Below are positions 7,557 to 15,611 of a stretch of 20,384 nt of DNA, in pieces (the first letter of the stretch is position 1; each line of letters opens with the position of its first letter). A program made the translations under genes and the position numbers. Below the pieces are notes generated by a model, which saw nothing but the letters and a program-made list of their open reading frames with translations, searched no databases and was not told the origin of the DNA. Location: positions 1 through 20,384 of the forward strand of contig JAJYJB010000048.1 in NCBI GenBank assembly GCA_021789735.1, read 5' to 3'. The DNA comes from Nitrospirota bacterium (lineage in GTDB: Bacteria > Nitrospirota > Thermodesulfovibrionia > Thermodesulfovibrionales > JdFR-88).

Positions 7557-8831
7557 TTACAGGCCCAGTTCCTCCGGCACGCCTATCCTGCCAAGGACCG
7601 CGGAGGCCGCCGCCACCGCTGGGCTTGAAAGATAGACCTCGCTTTCGGGATGCCCCATCCTTCCGACAAAGTTCCTGTTTGTGGTCGCAAGGGCCCTCTC
7701 GCCTTTCGCCAGTATGCCCATGTGGCCGCCAAGGCAAGGGCCGCAGGTGGGGGTTGATACCACGGCCTCGGCCTCCACGAATATCTCGAACAGCCCTTCT
7801 CTCATCGCATCCATGTATATCCGCTGCGTGGCCGGTATTATAAGGAGCCTCAGGTTCGGGTTTACCTTTCTGCCTTTGAGTATCTGCGCGGCCTCCCTAA
7901 GGTCCTCGATGCGCCCGTTGGTGCAGGAGCCTATCACCACCTGGTCTATGCTTACGCCTGAAAGCTCCGCGGCAGGTTTGGTGTTCGAAGGCAGGCTTGG
8001 GCATGAGACCGTGGGGGGGATCCTGGATGCGTCATACTCTTTTACCGCCGCGTAGGAGGCCCCTGGATCGGAGGTCTGGAATTTGAAATCCCTTTTTGCC
8101 CTGCCTTTCACGTACTGCATGGTTATGTCGTCCGGCACGATTATGCCCGACTTGCCGCCGGCCTCAATGGCCATGTTGCACATGGTAAGCCTGGCGTGCA
8201 TGGGAAGGGCCCTTATCACCTCGCCCTCGAACTCCATGGCCCTGTAAAGCGCGCCATCCACCCCTATGTCCCCTATGGTATGGAGTATGAGGTCCTTTCC
8301 GCCGACCCACTTTTGCAGCTTCTTCCCGTAGTAGATGAATTTCATGGATTCGGGTACCTTGAACCAGAGCTCTCCGGTGGCCATCGCGGAGGCGACATCT
8401 GTGGAGCCCACGCCTGTGGCGAATGCGCCAAGCCCGCCGTATGTGCATGTGTGGCTGTCCGCCCCTATGACGAGGTCTCCTGGCAGGACAAGTCCCTCTT
8501 CGGGCAAAAGGGCGTGCTCAACGCCCATCCTGCCGACCTCGAAATAGTATTTGAGGTCGTGTCCCCGTGAGAAATCCCTGAGCATCCTGCACTGCTCGGC
8601 CGCCTTGATGTCCTTTTGAGGAGCAAAATGGTCCGGGACAAACGTCACCCTCTCCCTGTCGAACACTCCACCGGCCCCGATGCGCTTGAATTCGGATATC
8701 GCTATGGGAGCGGTTATGTCGTTGGCCAGAACGAAATCCACCCTCGCGTTGATGAGCTGGCCGGGATGGACCTCCTTGCCCGCGCCATCGGCCAGATGAG
8801 CGGCAAGTATCTTCTCCGTTATGGTCATCAT
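7557..8831 (-). CDS. leuC: 3-isopropylmalate dehydratase large subunit, archaeal/short type
   Basis: A 424-aa aconitase-superfamily large subunit. The three [4Fe-4S] ligands are visible: C303 in GSCTNGR and C363/C366 in [25 protein letters not shown] and AEAVVST are also typical. The length of about 420 residues (E. coli LeuC is about 466) and the sequence style fit the archaeal-type LeuC/homoaconitase subfamily. With the small subunit LeuD it isomerises 2-isopropylmalate to 3-isopropylmalate in leucine synthesis. leuD is not adjacent; a RidA-family gene follows instead. A leuA gene 7 kb away supports the leucine assignment over homoaconitase. GGAGG lies about 10 nt upstream of the ATG; a second ATG follows at once, so the start may be one codon shorter. 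Confidence 0.9.
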   Translation of the reverse strand: MMTITEKILAAHLADGAGKEVHPGQLINARVDFVLANDITAPIAISEFKRIGAGGVFDRERVTFVPDHFAPQKDIKAAEQCRMLRDFSRGHDLKYYFEVGRMGVEHALLPEEGLVLPGDLVIGADSHTCTYGGLGAFATGVGSTDVASAMATGELWFKVPESMKFIYYGKKLQKWVGGKDLILHTIGDIGVDGALYRAMEFEGEVIRALPMHARLTMCNMAIEAGGKSGIIVPDDITMQYVKGRAKRDFKFQTSDPGASYAAVKEYDASRIPPTVSCPSLPSNTKPAAELSGVSIDQVVIGSCTNGRIEDLREAAQILKGRKVNPNLRLLIIPATQRIYMDAMREGLFEIFVEAEAVVSTPTCGPCLGGHMGILAKGERALATTNRNFVGRMGHPESEVYLSSPAVAAASAVLGRIGVPEELGL

Positions 8832-8889
8832 GTAAAAAAGACCTCCTTTATAAAAAAATCAGAAATTTTTTACTTTTTTCGGGTTTTTT

Positions 8890-8919
8890 ATTATATCCCC
8901 CTGCCGTTGGCGCTGGCAA
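8890..8919 (-). promoter_or_regulatory. Candidate sigma-70 promoter for leuC-ridA
   Basis: On the minus strand TTGCCA (8919-8914) and a perfect TATAAT (8895-8890) are 18 nt apart. The predicted start near 8883 leaves a leader of about 50 nt, AT-rich with no obvious hairpin, ending in GGAGG. No leader peptide or terminator is seen here, unlike the leuA leader. Confidence 0.52.
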
Positions 8920-8976
8920 GGCCACCGGCGCCCCGTCCCGTTTGAGTATTTGCCCGCTTCTGGGATAAGATATGCA

Positions 8977-9735
8977 ATGGGTGACGGCGGCAGGATCAAG
9001 ATAACCTCCAGTTCCTCTTCCATGCTCGAAACGAGCGTTACCGTGGGCCCCTCCAAATACCTGGTGATCACGGAGCATACGGGCGGCGGCAATGTGATAA
9101 CGCGTGCGTACCTGGGAGGGGAGCTTGTTTCTGCCAGTGAATCCGTGTATCAAAAGGAAAGCGGCCGGAAGTTCCAGGAGCACATGCAGGAGCAGCACGA
9201 CCGCGCGATAGGGCTGCTCGAAAAGAAAGAAGAGGCCCCGGCAGCGGCGCAAAAGGAAAAGGAGAACAATTACCTCAAGGAGGCCCTTGCCCTTTTAAAA
9301 AAGAAGCAGGGCCGCCAGGCGCTGGACATCCTCGCCGAAGGGGTGGTCCGCTGTCCCGATGACGCCCTCATCCTTTCCTATTATGGCTGCCTCAGGGCCA
9401 GGCTGGGCGCGGGCAGGAAAGAGGGCATCTCAGACTGCCAGAAAGCCATCGGGCATATGGAGCGGCTGCCCTTCGGGGCGGAATTTTTCCTGCCGGTCCT
9501 GTATCTGAACCTGGGCAGGGCATATCTTTCCGCCCAGAAGAAAAAAGAGGCGGTTGCCGCCTTTGAAAAAGGGCTTGCCGCCGACCCCGAAAACAGGGAA
9601 CTGCGCCTGGAGATGAAAAGGATGGGGGAGAGAAAAAAGCCGGTCCTGCCGATACTGGACAGGTCAAACCCGGTCAACAGGTACGCGGGGAAGTTGCGCC
9701 ACGCCCTGCACAAAAAAAGCCAGGAGAACCGGTAG
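8977..9735 (+). CDS. TPR-like protein with a conserved N-terminal beta domain
   Basis: A 252-aa protein (start ATG at 8977; the frame is open upstream to a TTG at 8950, but RIKITSSS normally follows the start closely in such proteins). Residues 1-60 form a beta-rich unit (ITSSS, KYLVITEHTGGG, TRAYLGGELV). A charged linker follows. From about residue 100 come helical TPR-type repeats, the clearest being FLPVLYLNLGRAYLSAQKKKEAVAAFEKGLAADPEN given as its core YLNLGRAYLSAQKKKEAVAA. The tail KPVLPILDRSNPVNRYAGKL resembles the tail of the TPR gene at 19005. No signal peptide is seen, so it is probably cytosolic. Function unknown. It lies divergent from leuC and convergent with glgC (6 nt gap). Confidence 0.75.
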   Translation: MGDGGRIKITSSSSSMLETSVTVGPSKYLVITEHTGGGNVITRAYLGGELVSASESVYQKESGRKFQEHMQEQHDRAIGLLEKKEEAPAAAQKEKENNYLKEALALLKKKQGRQALDILAEGVVRCPDDALILSYYGCLRARLGAGRKEGISDCQKAIGHMERLPFGAEFFLPVLYLNLGRAYLSAQKKKEAVAAFEKGLAADPENRELRLEMKRMGERKKPVLPILDRSNPVNRYAGKLRHALHKKSQENR

Positions 9736-9741
9736 GCCGGA

Positions 9742-10950
9742 TCATCTCTTTCCTGCCCTGGGCAGGATGGCTATTCCGGAGGAGTCTATGTGGCAGCGGA
9801 ACATGTCCTTTCGGGGGTCGTAGCCTATCGTCTCGTCCTGCTCTATGAGGTTCTGCTTGTCCACGATGGCGTTTTTCAGCCTAGCCCCTTTTCTTATAAC
9901 ACATTGGTCCATTATGATGCAGTTGTCTATGGTGACGCCCTTCTCAATGCGCACGCCGGCCCTGATGACGGAGTTCCTGATGGCCGCGCCGGCTATCAGG
10001 CATCCGTCGGCGATAACACTGTTGACGATCTCCCCGCTTACGATCTTTGTGGCCGCGACCTCCGAGAAGGCCGGGTGAATGGGCCAGAGGCTGCTCATCG
10101 GGTCGAACCTGGGCTCCAGCCCCAGCATGTCCATATTGGCGTCATAGTAGGACTTTATGGTCCCTACGTCCCTCCAGTAGCCGGTCTCTTCATACGGTTT
10201 TATGTCCGGGAGCGAATTGGTGGAAAAATCATAGGCGAAGACCCTGCCTTTGTCCAGCGAGGCAGGCAGGATATGGGTGCCGAAATCGTGGTGCCTTTTT
10301 GCCTGCGCCTCAACGAGCGCCCGGATGAGGAAATCCCTGCCGAAAATATAGTTGCCCATGGACACGAAGGCCCTTTCCGGGTCTCCCGCCATGGGAATGG
10401 GCTCCCTGGGCTTCTCCTGGAAGGTGGCTATCCTGTTGTCGGAGTCCGCCACGATAACGCCGAAGCTGGAGGCCTCCTTTATGGGCACCGGCCTTGCAGC
10501 CACGGTTATGTCCGCATTCTTTTCCAGATGGAAGTCTATCATCTGCCTTATGTCCATGCGGTAGATGTGGTCCGCGCCGAATATGATGACAAGCTCCGGG
10601 TTCATCTGGCTTATGAAATTCAGGTTCTGGAACACGGCGTCGGCCGTGCCCTGGAACCATTCCGGCCCCATCCGCATCTGCGGCGGGACGACCGCCACGA
10701 AATGCTCCCGCATGACGGAGGAAAGCACCCAGTTGTGCCTTATGTGCTCTATGAGGGACTGGGACTTGTATTGGACCAGCAGATAGATGGAATATATCCT
10801 GGAATTTATCATGTTGCTCAGGGCGAAATCGACGATCCTGTACCTGCCGCCGAAGGGGACGGACGGTTTCGACCGCATGGCCGTGAGCGGGAACAGGCGC
10901 TCCCCCTTGCCTCCGGCAAGGACAAAGGCCAGCGTTGTAGGGTGAGCCAT
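9742..10950 (-). CDS. glgC: Glucose-1-phosphate adenylyltransferase (ADP-glucose pyrophosphorylase)
   Basis: A 402-aa nucleotidyltransferase. The N-terminal LAGGKGERLFPLT is the nucleotide-binding signature. KPSVPFGGRYRIVDFALSN matches the GlgC motif. GADHIYRMD carries the catalytic aspartate region, and FQEKP is the sugar-phosphate segment. The C-terminal 120 residues show left-handed beta-helix repeats (NSVIADGCLI, NSVIRAGVRI, NCIIMDQCVI). It makes ADP-glucose from glucose-1-phosphate and ATP, the committed step of glycogen synthesis. No other glg gene is in the window. The start is well supported by GGAGGAGG 8 nt upstream of the ATG. It lies downstream of the tpiA-secG-SBP operon but is separated from it by a hairpin. 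Confidence 0.95.
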   Translation of the reverse strand: MAHPTTLAFVLAGGKGERLFPLTAMRSKPSVPFGGRYRIVDFALSNMINSRIYSIYLLVQYKSQSLIEHIRHNWVLSSVMREHFVAVVPPQMRMGPEWFQGTADAVFQNLNFISQMNPELVIIFGADHIYRMDIRQMIDFHLEKNADITVAARPVPIKEASSFGVIVADSDNRIATFQEKPREPIPMAGDPERAFVSMGNYIFGRDFLIRALVEAQAKRHHDFGTHILPASLDKGRVFAYDFSTNSLPDIKPYEETGYWRDVGTIKSYYDANMDMLGLEPRFDPMSSLWPIHPAFSEVAATKIVSGEIVNSVIADGCLIAGAAIRNSVIRAGVRIEKGVTIDNCIIMDQCVIRKGARLKNAIVDKQNLIEQDETIGYDPRKDMFRCHIDSSGIAILPRAGKR

Positions 10951-11024
10951 GCGCGTTGCCTCCTCCTGAGAAGATAAAATTTCGATTTTTTATTTTTTCA
11001 CGAAAAACAAAAAAATAAAAGTGA

Positions 11025-11076
11025 AAAAGGCAAAAAAGAAAAGCTGACAGCCCAGACCCCGCAGGCGTCCGGGCCG
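11025..11076 (-). terminator. Hairpin with T-rich tail after the peptide-binding protein gene
   Basis: For the minus-strand RNA, 11076-11067 pairs with 11057-11048 (CGGCCCGGAC with GTCTGGGCTG, 10 pairs including two G-U). A T-rich run (CTTTTCTTTTTT) begins four nt later. Two pairs work only as G-U in minus-strand RNA, so the hairpin belongs to that strand. It probably ends the tpiA-secG-SBP transcript before glgC. Confidence 0.55.
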
Positions 11077-11082
11077 CATTGG

Positions 11083-12702
11083 CTAATTATACCACAGCGT
11101 TTTTTGGCTTGGGATTCTCCAGTGGATGAAGTTGTACCAGATGCCGATCGGGGCCTTCCTGACACCGTGGAACTTCTTGTTAAGCACGGGCAGGGCGTCT
11201 GGCACATACAGGAAGGTATAGGGCTGCTCCTTGGCAAGCAGGTAGTGCAGCTTATGATATATCTCTTCTCTTTTTTTCATGTCAAAGGTGCTCCGGCCTT
11301 CCTCTATGAGCTTGTCTGCCCGGGGGTCCTTGAAAGACACAAAATTGAACCCCCCGTCTTTCGTCTGCGAGGAGTCGAAAATCTCATAAAGGTCCGGGTC
11401 CATTGAAAGGGACCAGCCGAGTATGACCGCCTCGAAGCGCTTCTTCTCTATGAAATCATGAAGCAGGGCCTGCCATTCGAGCACCTTTATGTGGGCGGTC
11501 ACCCCCACTTTCCGCAGGTCTTCCTTGATTATCTGGGCGGCAAGCAGCCTCTCCGTGTTGCCCTGGTTCGTAAGGATAGTGAAACTGAAGGGCTTACCGT
11601 CTTTCTGAAGGAGGCCGTTTTTGAGCGTCCAGCCAGCCTGGCGGAAGAGCTCCAGCGAGCGGGCGGGGTTGTATGCGGGGTCCGGCACATGCGGGTTATA
11701 CGCCCAGGAGCCGGGAAGGAAAGGGCCGGTGCACGGCGTGCCGTATCCCATGAGCGCCCCTTTTATTATGGACTTCTTGTCTATCGCGTGTGAAAGGGCC
11801 CGCCTCACCCTTACGTCCCTGAACAGCGGGTCCAGCAGGTTCCATCCCACGTATGTAAAGCCAAAAGACGGATGCCTGAAGCAGTTAAAGTATTTGCGGA
11901 AAAAGGCGGAGCGGGAAACTACAAGCTTGTACTGCGCCGGGGTTACATCCATGAAGTCTATGCCGCCGAACTTAAGCTCCAGGAACATCGTAGCGGGGTC
12001 GGGTATTATCCTCATTATGTATCTCTTTATCCCCGGCTTGCCCTCAAAATAGCGGTTGAACGCCTCAAGCTCGATCCTCTGCCCCGTTATCCACTGCTTG
12101 AGCCTGTAGGGGCCGGTGCCCACCGGATGGCGGTTGAACCTCTCCGCGGAAACGTCCTTTCCCTCCAGTATGTGCTTTGGCAAAATGCCCATGCTCCAGG
12201 ACTCAAGCGCCGGAGCGAACGGTCTTTTGTAATAGACCTTGACGGTATAGGGGTCCGGGGCCTCCACCTTCTCCACCGGGCCGTAATTGCTTGAATACGG
12301 GGTGGGGACTTTGGGGTCTGTGACCGTTTTATATGTGAAAAGCACGTCAGCGGATGTGAAATCCCTGCCGTCCTGCCATTTCACGCCTTTCCTTAAATGA
12401 AAAACTATCTCGAGGCCGTTTTTCCTGATGTCCCAGCTTTTGGCGAGGTCTCCGGTTATCTTTATGTCCCTGTTGTATTTTGTAAGCCCGTTGAAGATAA
12501 GCCCGCTGATCTGGGCGGAAGCCGAATCAGAAGCGAAGAGGGGCAGAAGCTTCCTGGCGTCCGCAAGCGAGCCCACGACTATCGTGTCCGGCAGGCCTTT
12601 GGGCGCCCGGTGGCAGGCGGTCAGAAACGCGGCCGAAATAAATAGGAGTAAAAGCCAGGCGGCAGGCCTTATATTTTTCCGGATGCTAAAAGGGAAAAAC
12701 AC
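11083..12702 (-). CDS. Peptide/nickel-type ABC transporter substrate-binding lipoprotein (SBP family 5)
   Basis: A 539-aa extracytoplasmic solute-binding protein of the OppA/DppA/NikA family. The N-terminus has basic residues, a hydrophobic core (WLLLLFISAAF) and the lipobox LTAC, giving a lipidated C30. The mature part shows family features: LAKSWDIRKNG, then FHLRKGVKWQDGRDFTSADV, and later RRALSHAIDKKSII and GTGPYRLK. It would capture peptides or a similar ligand for an ABC importer, but no permease or ATPase gene is adjacent. The start is a GTG with a nearby GGGG; no other start leaves the signal peptide intact. It begins 12 nt after the secG stop. Confidence 0.88.
   Translation of the reverse strand: MFFPFSIRKNIRPAAWLLLLFISAAFLTACHRAPKGLPDTIVVGSLADARKLLPLFASDSASAQISGLIFNGLTKYNRDIKITGDLAKSWDIRKNGLEIVFHLRKGVKWQDGRDFTSADVLFTYKTVTDPKVPTPYSSNYGPVEKVEAPDPYTVKVYYKRPFAPALESWSMGILPKHILEGKDVSAERFNRHPVGTGPYRLKQWITGQRIELEAFNRYFEGKPGIKRYIMRIIPDPATMFLELKFGGIDFMDVTPAQYKLVVSRSAFFRKYFNCFRHPSFGFTYVGWNLLDPLFRDVRVRRALSHAIDKKSIIKGALMGYGTPCTGPFLPGSWAYNPHVPDPAYNPARSLELFRQAGWTLKNGLLQKDGKPFSFTILTNQGNTERLLAAQIIKEDLRKVGVTAHIKVLEWQALLHDFIEKKRFEAVILGWSLSMDPDLYEIFDSSQTKDGGFNFVSFKDPRADKLIEEGRSTFDMKKREEIYHKLHYLLAKEQPYTFLYVPDALPVLNKKFHGVRKAPIGIWYNFIHWRIPSQKTLWYN
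11086..11094 (-). promoter_or_regulatory. Candidate extended -10 promoter upstream of glgC
   Basis: Minus strand reads TGGTATAAT (TGn plus perfect TATAAT), at the 3' end of the peptide-binding gene. No good -35 is visible. The predicted start near 11079 would place the hairpin at 11048-11076 at the very 5' end of a glgC leader of about 130 nt. Confidence 0.35.
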
Positions 12703-12714
12703 GCACCCCTTGTT

Positions 12715-13047
12715 TTATTTCCCCGTTGGCGCCTTCGGATTTTGGGTCTGCGGAGGCATCGCGGGCAGCTGCTGCAAGGGGGCGGGCCTCGATGCCGTGG
12801 GCCTGACTATGGTGCCTGCTCCCCTGAGGGAGGTAACGGTCAGGATAAGGGAAGTCAGCATGAAGAGCGCGGCAAACACAGTGGTCAGCTTGCCTAGAAA
12901 AGTTGCGGCGCCGCGGCTGCCGAAAAGCGTCTGGCTGGACCCGCCGAAGACCGCGCCTACCTCGGCCCCCTTTCCGCCCTGCACCAGGACTATGAAGATA
13001 AGAAGAAAACATATAGTCACATGCACTATGGTAACGAGTATCGTCAT
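12715..13047 (-). CDS. secG: Protein translocase subunit SecG
   Basis: A 110-aa protein with two membrane helices (about 4-22 and 50-72) separated by the SecG loop GGKGAEVGAVFGGSSQTLFG, in which GGSSQTLFGSRG is the diagnostic segment. A proline/glutamine-rich C-terminal tail follows (PAPLQQLPAMPPQTQNP), as often seen in SecG. It joins SecY and SecE in the inner-membrane channel. It starts 10 nt after the tpiA stop; tpiA-secG is a common arrangement in bacteria, and the usual upstream gap-pgk genes are absent here. Confidence 0.95.
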   Translation of the reverse strand: MTILVTIVHVTICFLLIFIVLVQGGKGAEVGAVFGGSSQTLFGSRGAATFLGKLTTVFAALFMLTSLILTVTSLRGAGTIVRPTASRPAPLQQLPAMPPQTQNPKAPTGK

Positions 13048-13057
13048 TTCCGGTTTG

Positions 13058-13816
13058 TCATCCCCTCTTGTACATTACAAGTTTTGAAAAAACCTGTGGA
13101 TCGAGACTGGCCCCTCCCACAAGCGCGCCGTCCACATTGGGGCGGGCCATTATGTCATCTATGTTTTCAGGCTTTACACTGCCGCCGTAAAGTATCCGCA
13201 GGTCATCGGCCACACCGCCGTATATCTCCTTGACTATGGAGCGTATGAACCCGTGCGCCTCTTCAGCCTGCGCCGGAGTGGCTGTCACTCCGGTGCCGAT
13301 CGCCCAGATCGGCTCGTAGGCAAGCACGGTATTCTTGAACTCATCTGCGCTGAACTCAGACAGCCCTTCAACGACCTGCCGCTTTATCACGTCAAAGGTC
13401 CTGTTGGTGTTTCTTTCCTCAAGGGTCTCGCCCATGCAAAGTATCACGCCAAGGCCGGCCTTCAAAGCGGCTTTGGCCTTCTTGTTCACTATGGTGTCGG
13501 TCTCGCCGAAAAACTGTCTGCGCTCCGAGTGCCCGACTATGACAAAGGAGCCGCCTGCGTCCTTTACCATCGAGGGAGATATCTCGCCGGTAAAGGCGCC
13601 CTTCTCCTCATAGAAAACGTCCTGGGCCGCCACGAGGATGCCGGAGCCGGCCAGAGCGGAGGAAACCGCGCTCAAAGCGGTAAACGAGGGGGCTATGAGC
13701 TTGTCAACATCCGCCACCCCTTTTATGAGCGGCACGACCCGCCTGGCGTAATCGACCGCTTCGCCGATGGTCTTGTGCATCTTCCAGTTTGCGGCTATCA
13801 GGGGTCTTCTCATCAT
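13058..13816 (-). CDS. tpiA: Triosephosphate isomerase
   Basis: A 252-aa TIM-barrel enzyme with all catalytic residues: K12 in NWKMHK, H96 in VGHSERR and E168 in YEPIWAIGTG. The phosphate-binding ends are present (LYGGSVKPEN and DGALVGGASL). It interconverts dihydroxyacetone phosphate and glyceraldehyde 3-phosphate. Two ATGs stand in tandem (13816 and 13813) with no Shine-Dalgarno sequence. RRPLIAANWK must follow at once, so the start cannot be further inside. A strong promoter ends 5 nt before the first ATG, so the mRNA may be leaderless. First gene of tpiA-secG-SBP. Confidence 0.97.
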   Translation of the reverse strand: MMRRPLIAANWKMHKTIGEAVDYARRVVPLIKGVADVDKLIAPSFTALSAVSSALAGSGILVAAQDVFYEEKGAFTGEISPSMVKDAGGSFVIVGHSERRQFFGETDTIVNKKAKAALKAGLGVILCMGETLEERNTNRTFDVIKRQVVEGLSEFSADEFKNTVLAYEPIWAIGTGVTATPAQAEEAHGFIRSIVKEIYGGVADDLRILYGGSVKPENIDDIMARPNVDGALVGGASLDPQVFSKLVMYKRG

Positions 13817-13821
13817 AAAAA

Positions 13822-13849
13822 TTTATAGGCAGAGGGCCCGGAAAGTCAA
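13822..13849 (-). promoter_or_regulatory. Sigma-70 promoter of tpiA, directly abutting the start codon
   Basis: On the minus strand TTGACT (13849-13844), a 16-nt spacer and TATAAA (13827-13822). The predicted +1 falls at about 13815, on the tandem ATGs at 13816 and 13813, implying a leaderless mRNA. Confidence 0.55.
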
Positions 13850-13887
13850 GTTTTTTGTTCGGTTGCTGTAAAATATGGGCTAAAGAA

Positions 13888-14586
13888 ATGGAAGAGCTTG
13901 AAAGGGAATATCTTATCTCCTATTACGACAGGCGGGTCGGCCTCCTTGGGAAAACCCCGGCCGCCCTTGGATGGAGCGAGAAGGGCCAGTTGACCAGGTA
14001 CGAGGCCGCGCTGGGGCTTTTTAATTTTGATTTTGACGGCCTCCATCCGGGGAAATGCAAAAGAAACAAAAACAAAAACTCCAGTCCTGAGGGGGCGTCC
14101 CTTGTTGATTACGGTTGCGGGATGGGGGATTTTTACGGCTTTCTGCTCGGAAAGGGGATAAGCGGAATACATTATTACGGGTTCGATATAAACCCTGGGC
14201 TCATCAGTATAGCGCAGGCCCGCTATATGGAGAAAAGCGGAGGCCGGGGTTTTTTTTCCTTTGGCGTCCTGGACATAGACACAGGTGAGCTTCCCGGGTC
14301 TTACGACTACTCCCTCATATGCGGGGTGTTCAACCAGAGAATGGATGGGGTTTTGGATTCCGCCAAAAGGTGCATAGAGAAAGTATGGAGCAGGACGAAA
14401 AAGGCGCTTGTCTTCGATGCGCTGTCCGGCGGAAAAGACTGGAGGGGAAAAGAAAAAGACGCATGGCTTCAGTACCATGACCCGGAGGAAATGCTGGAGT
14501 TCGCAAAAAAAATCCCGGGGGCCGCGGCCAGCCTGCATGAGGGCCTGGTCGAGGACGGCTTTATACTTCATTTAAGAAGGGACTGA
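13888..14586 (+). CDS. Class I SAM-dependent methyltransferase
   Basis: A 232-aa protein with the Rossmann methyltransferase motif I LVDYGCGMGDF (about residues 71-81), the acidic motif II at GFDINPGLISIAQAR (about 97-111), and a strand-loop at GVLDIDTGELPGSYDYSLICGVF where the substrate pocket and motif IV lie. The N-terminal 60 residues are helical and probably substrate-specific. The frame is open upstream to a TTG at 13855, but the ATG at 13888 is the more likely start. The ribosome site is poor. The substrate is unknown. It sits 5 nt before mqnA, so a role near menaquinone synthesis is possible but unproven; it does not have the sequence style of UbiE/MenG. Confidence 0.8.
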   Translation: MEELEREYLISYYDRRVGLLGKTPAALGWSEKGQLTRYEAALGLFNFDFDGLHPGKCKRNKNKNSSPEGASLVDYGCGMGDFYGFLLGKGISGIHYYGFDINPGLISIAQARYMEKSGGRGFFSFGVLDIDTGELPGSYDYSLICGVFNQRMDGVLDSAKRCIEKVWSRTKKALVFDALSGGKDWRGKEKDAWLQYHDPEEMLEFAKKIPGAAASLHEGLVEDGFILHLRRD

Positions 14587-14591
14587 CGGCG

Positions 14592-15449
14592 GTGGAGAGG
14601 GAAAGAACAAAAAAAGGGCCTGTCTCACCATTAAGGACATCACCATTAAGGATAGGAAGGATATCCTACCTTAACCTTCGCCCCATATTCCGCGGGCTTG
14701 AAAAGACGGTTGAAGAGGAGGGCCGCTACAGGTTTTTTGATGGCCATCCGGCGATGGTCAACGCGAAGCTGAGAAGCGGGGAGGTGGACGCAAGTCCCTC
14801 TTCCTCGATCGTGTATCTGAAAAATCCCGAGGATTACAGTCTCATCGAGGGCCATTCGATAAGCTCTTTCGGCGCGATAAGGAGCATTTATCTTTTCAGC
14901 AGACTGCCCATGGAAGAGCTCAAAGGAAGCACGATAGGCATAACCAACCAGACGGAGACCTCCGCCGCCCTGCTTAAGATAGTGCTTAAAAAGTTCCTTG
15001 GAATGGATTTCAAGACCAGTGTCACCAGGCTGCCGGCCGCCAGGTGCCTGCGGACACGCCGGGCGTGCCTGGCCATAGGCGATGACGCGATGCTTGCCGG
15101 AAAGCAAATGGGGAAAAAGGGCGGCCCAGCCGCCTGTTTCATATACGACCTTGGCCTTATATGGAAGGAATACACGGGGCTGCCCTTCGTCTATGCGCTC
15201 TGGATAGCGAGGAAGGATTCCGTGGCGCAAAACAAAAAGGCCTTCGGGCTGTTCAGGCGGGACCTTGAGCGGGCAAAGCAATATGCCCTTGCGCACCTCG
15301 AAGAGGCATCGAGAGAAAAACCCCTGAAGGGCCTTGATGCCGGAGAGGTCCTCCGTTACTGGAAGGGCATCTCTTACGGGCTCGGCCCCATGGAGAAAAA
15401 AGGGCTTTCGCTTTTCCGCAGATACGCAAGGGAGCTGGACCTGCTATAG
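14592..15449 (+). CDS. mqnA: Chorismate dehydratase, futalosine pathway of menaquinone synthesis
   Basis: A 285-aa member of the VitK2-biosynthesis/periplasmic-binding-like fold. RIGRISYLNLRPIF is the MqnA opening. FDGHPAMVNAKLRSGEVDASPSSS, of which GHPAMVNAKLRSGEVDASPS is the core, and HSISSFGAIRSIYLFSRLP, then GSTIGITNQTETS match the family. MqnA dehydrates chorismate to 3-enolpyruvyl-benzoate, the first step of the futalosine route. The start is a GTG at 14592, five nt after the methyltransferase stop, adding about 19 residues before the conserved opening. That extension contains a 15-bp tandem duplication. No other mqn gene is in the window. Confidence 0.9.
   Translation: MERERTKKGPVSPLRTSPLRIGRISYLNLRPIFRGLEKTVEEEGRYRFFDGHPAMVNAKLRSGEVDASPSSSIVYLKNPEDYSLIEGHSISSFGAIRSIYLFSRLPMEELKGSTIGITNQTETSAALLKIVLKKFLGMDFKTSVTRLPAARCLRTRRACLAIGDDAMLAGKQMGKKGGPAACFIYDLGLIWKEYTGLPFVYALWIARKDSVAQNKKAFGLFRRDLERAKQYALAHLEEASREKPLKGLDAGEVLRYWKGISYGLGPMEKKGLSLFRRYARELDLL
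14625..14654 (+). repeat. 15-bp tandem duplication in the mqnA 5' end
   Basis: TCACCATTAAGGACA (14625-14639) is followed directly by TCACCATTAAGGATA (14640-14654), 14 of 15 bases the same. In frame it encodes SPLRT-SPLRI, just before the conserved GRISYLN. Confidence 0.9.
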
Positions 15450-15611
15450 CCCGGAAAGCCGGAGAAAAAAATCCGCCTGGCCACGGGAGCGGAATTCAAC
15501 ATCGTGCTCAAGGCGCTCTTCCGGTCGCAGGCGCGAAAAACCGCCTGAAAGTGCCGGCATGCTTCACGGCATCCATTGACTTTGGGCCGTTCCTTATTTA
15601 AACTTAATCTC
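15450..15611. other. mqnA-leuA intergenic, upstream part
   Basis: Non-coding up to the leuA leader. The mqnA frame happens to stay open for 31 more codons after its stop (to 15546) with no start codon. A small inverted repeat TGCCG/CGGCA (15552-15556 with 15567-15571) has no T-run. A promoter lies at 15576-15604. Confidence 0.5.
15576..15604 (+). promoter_or_regulatory. Candidate sigma-70 promoter of the leuA leader
   Basis: TTGACT (15576-15581), 17-nt spacer, TAAACT (15599-15604): 5/6 and 4/6 matches with ideal spacing. The predicted +1 at about 15611 lies one base before ATGATG of the small leader ORF, giving a 5' leader of about 245 nt for leuA. Confidence 0.48.

Noticed and set aside
9790..10977. 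Plus-strand ORF of 395 codons antisense to glgC
   Set aside because: Shadow of glgC, whose motifs, length and ribosome site are all intact on the minus strand.
15450..15546. In-frame extension after the mqnA stop (KKIRLATGAEFNIVLKALF) that reads like protein
   Set aside because: No start codon, mqnA already has normal length, and 31 open codons are easily due to chance. Could be a decayed remnant, but nothing supports it.
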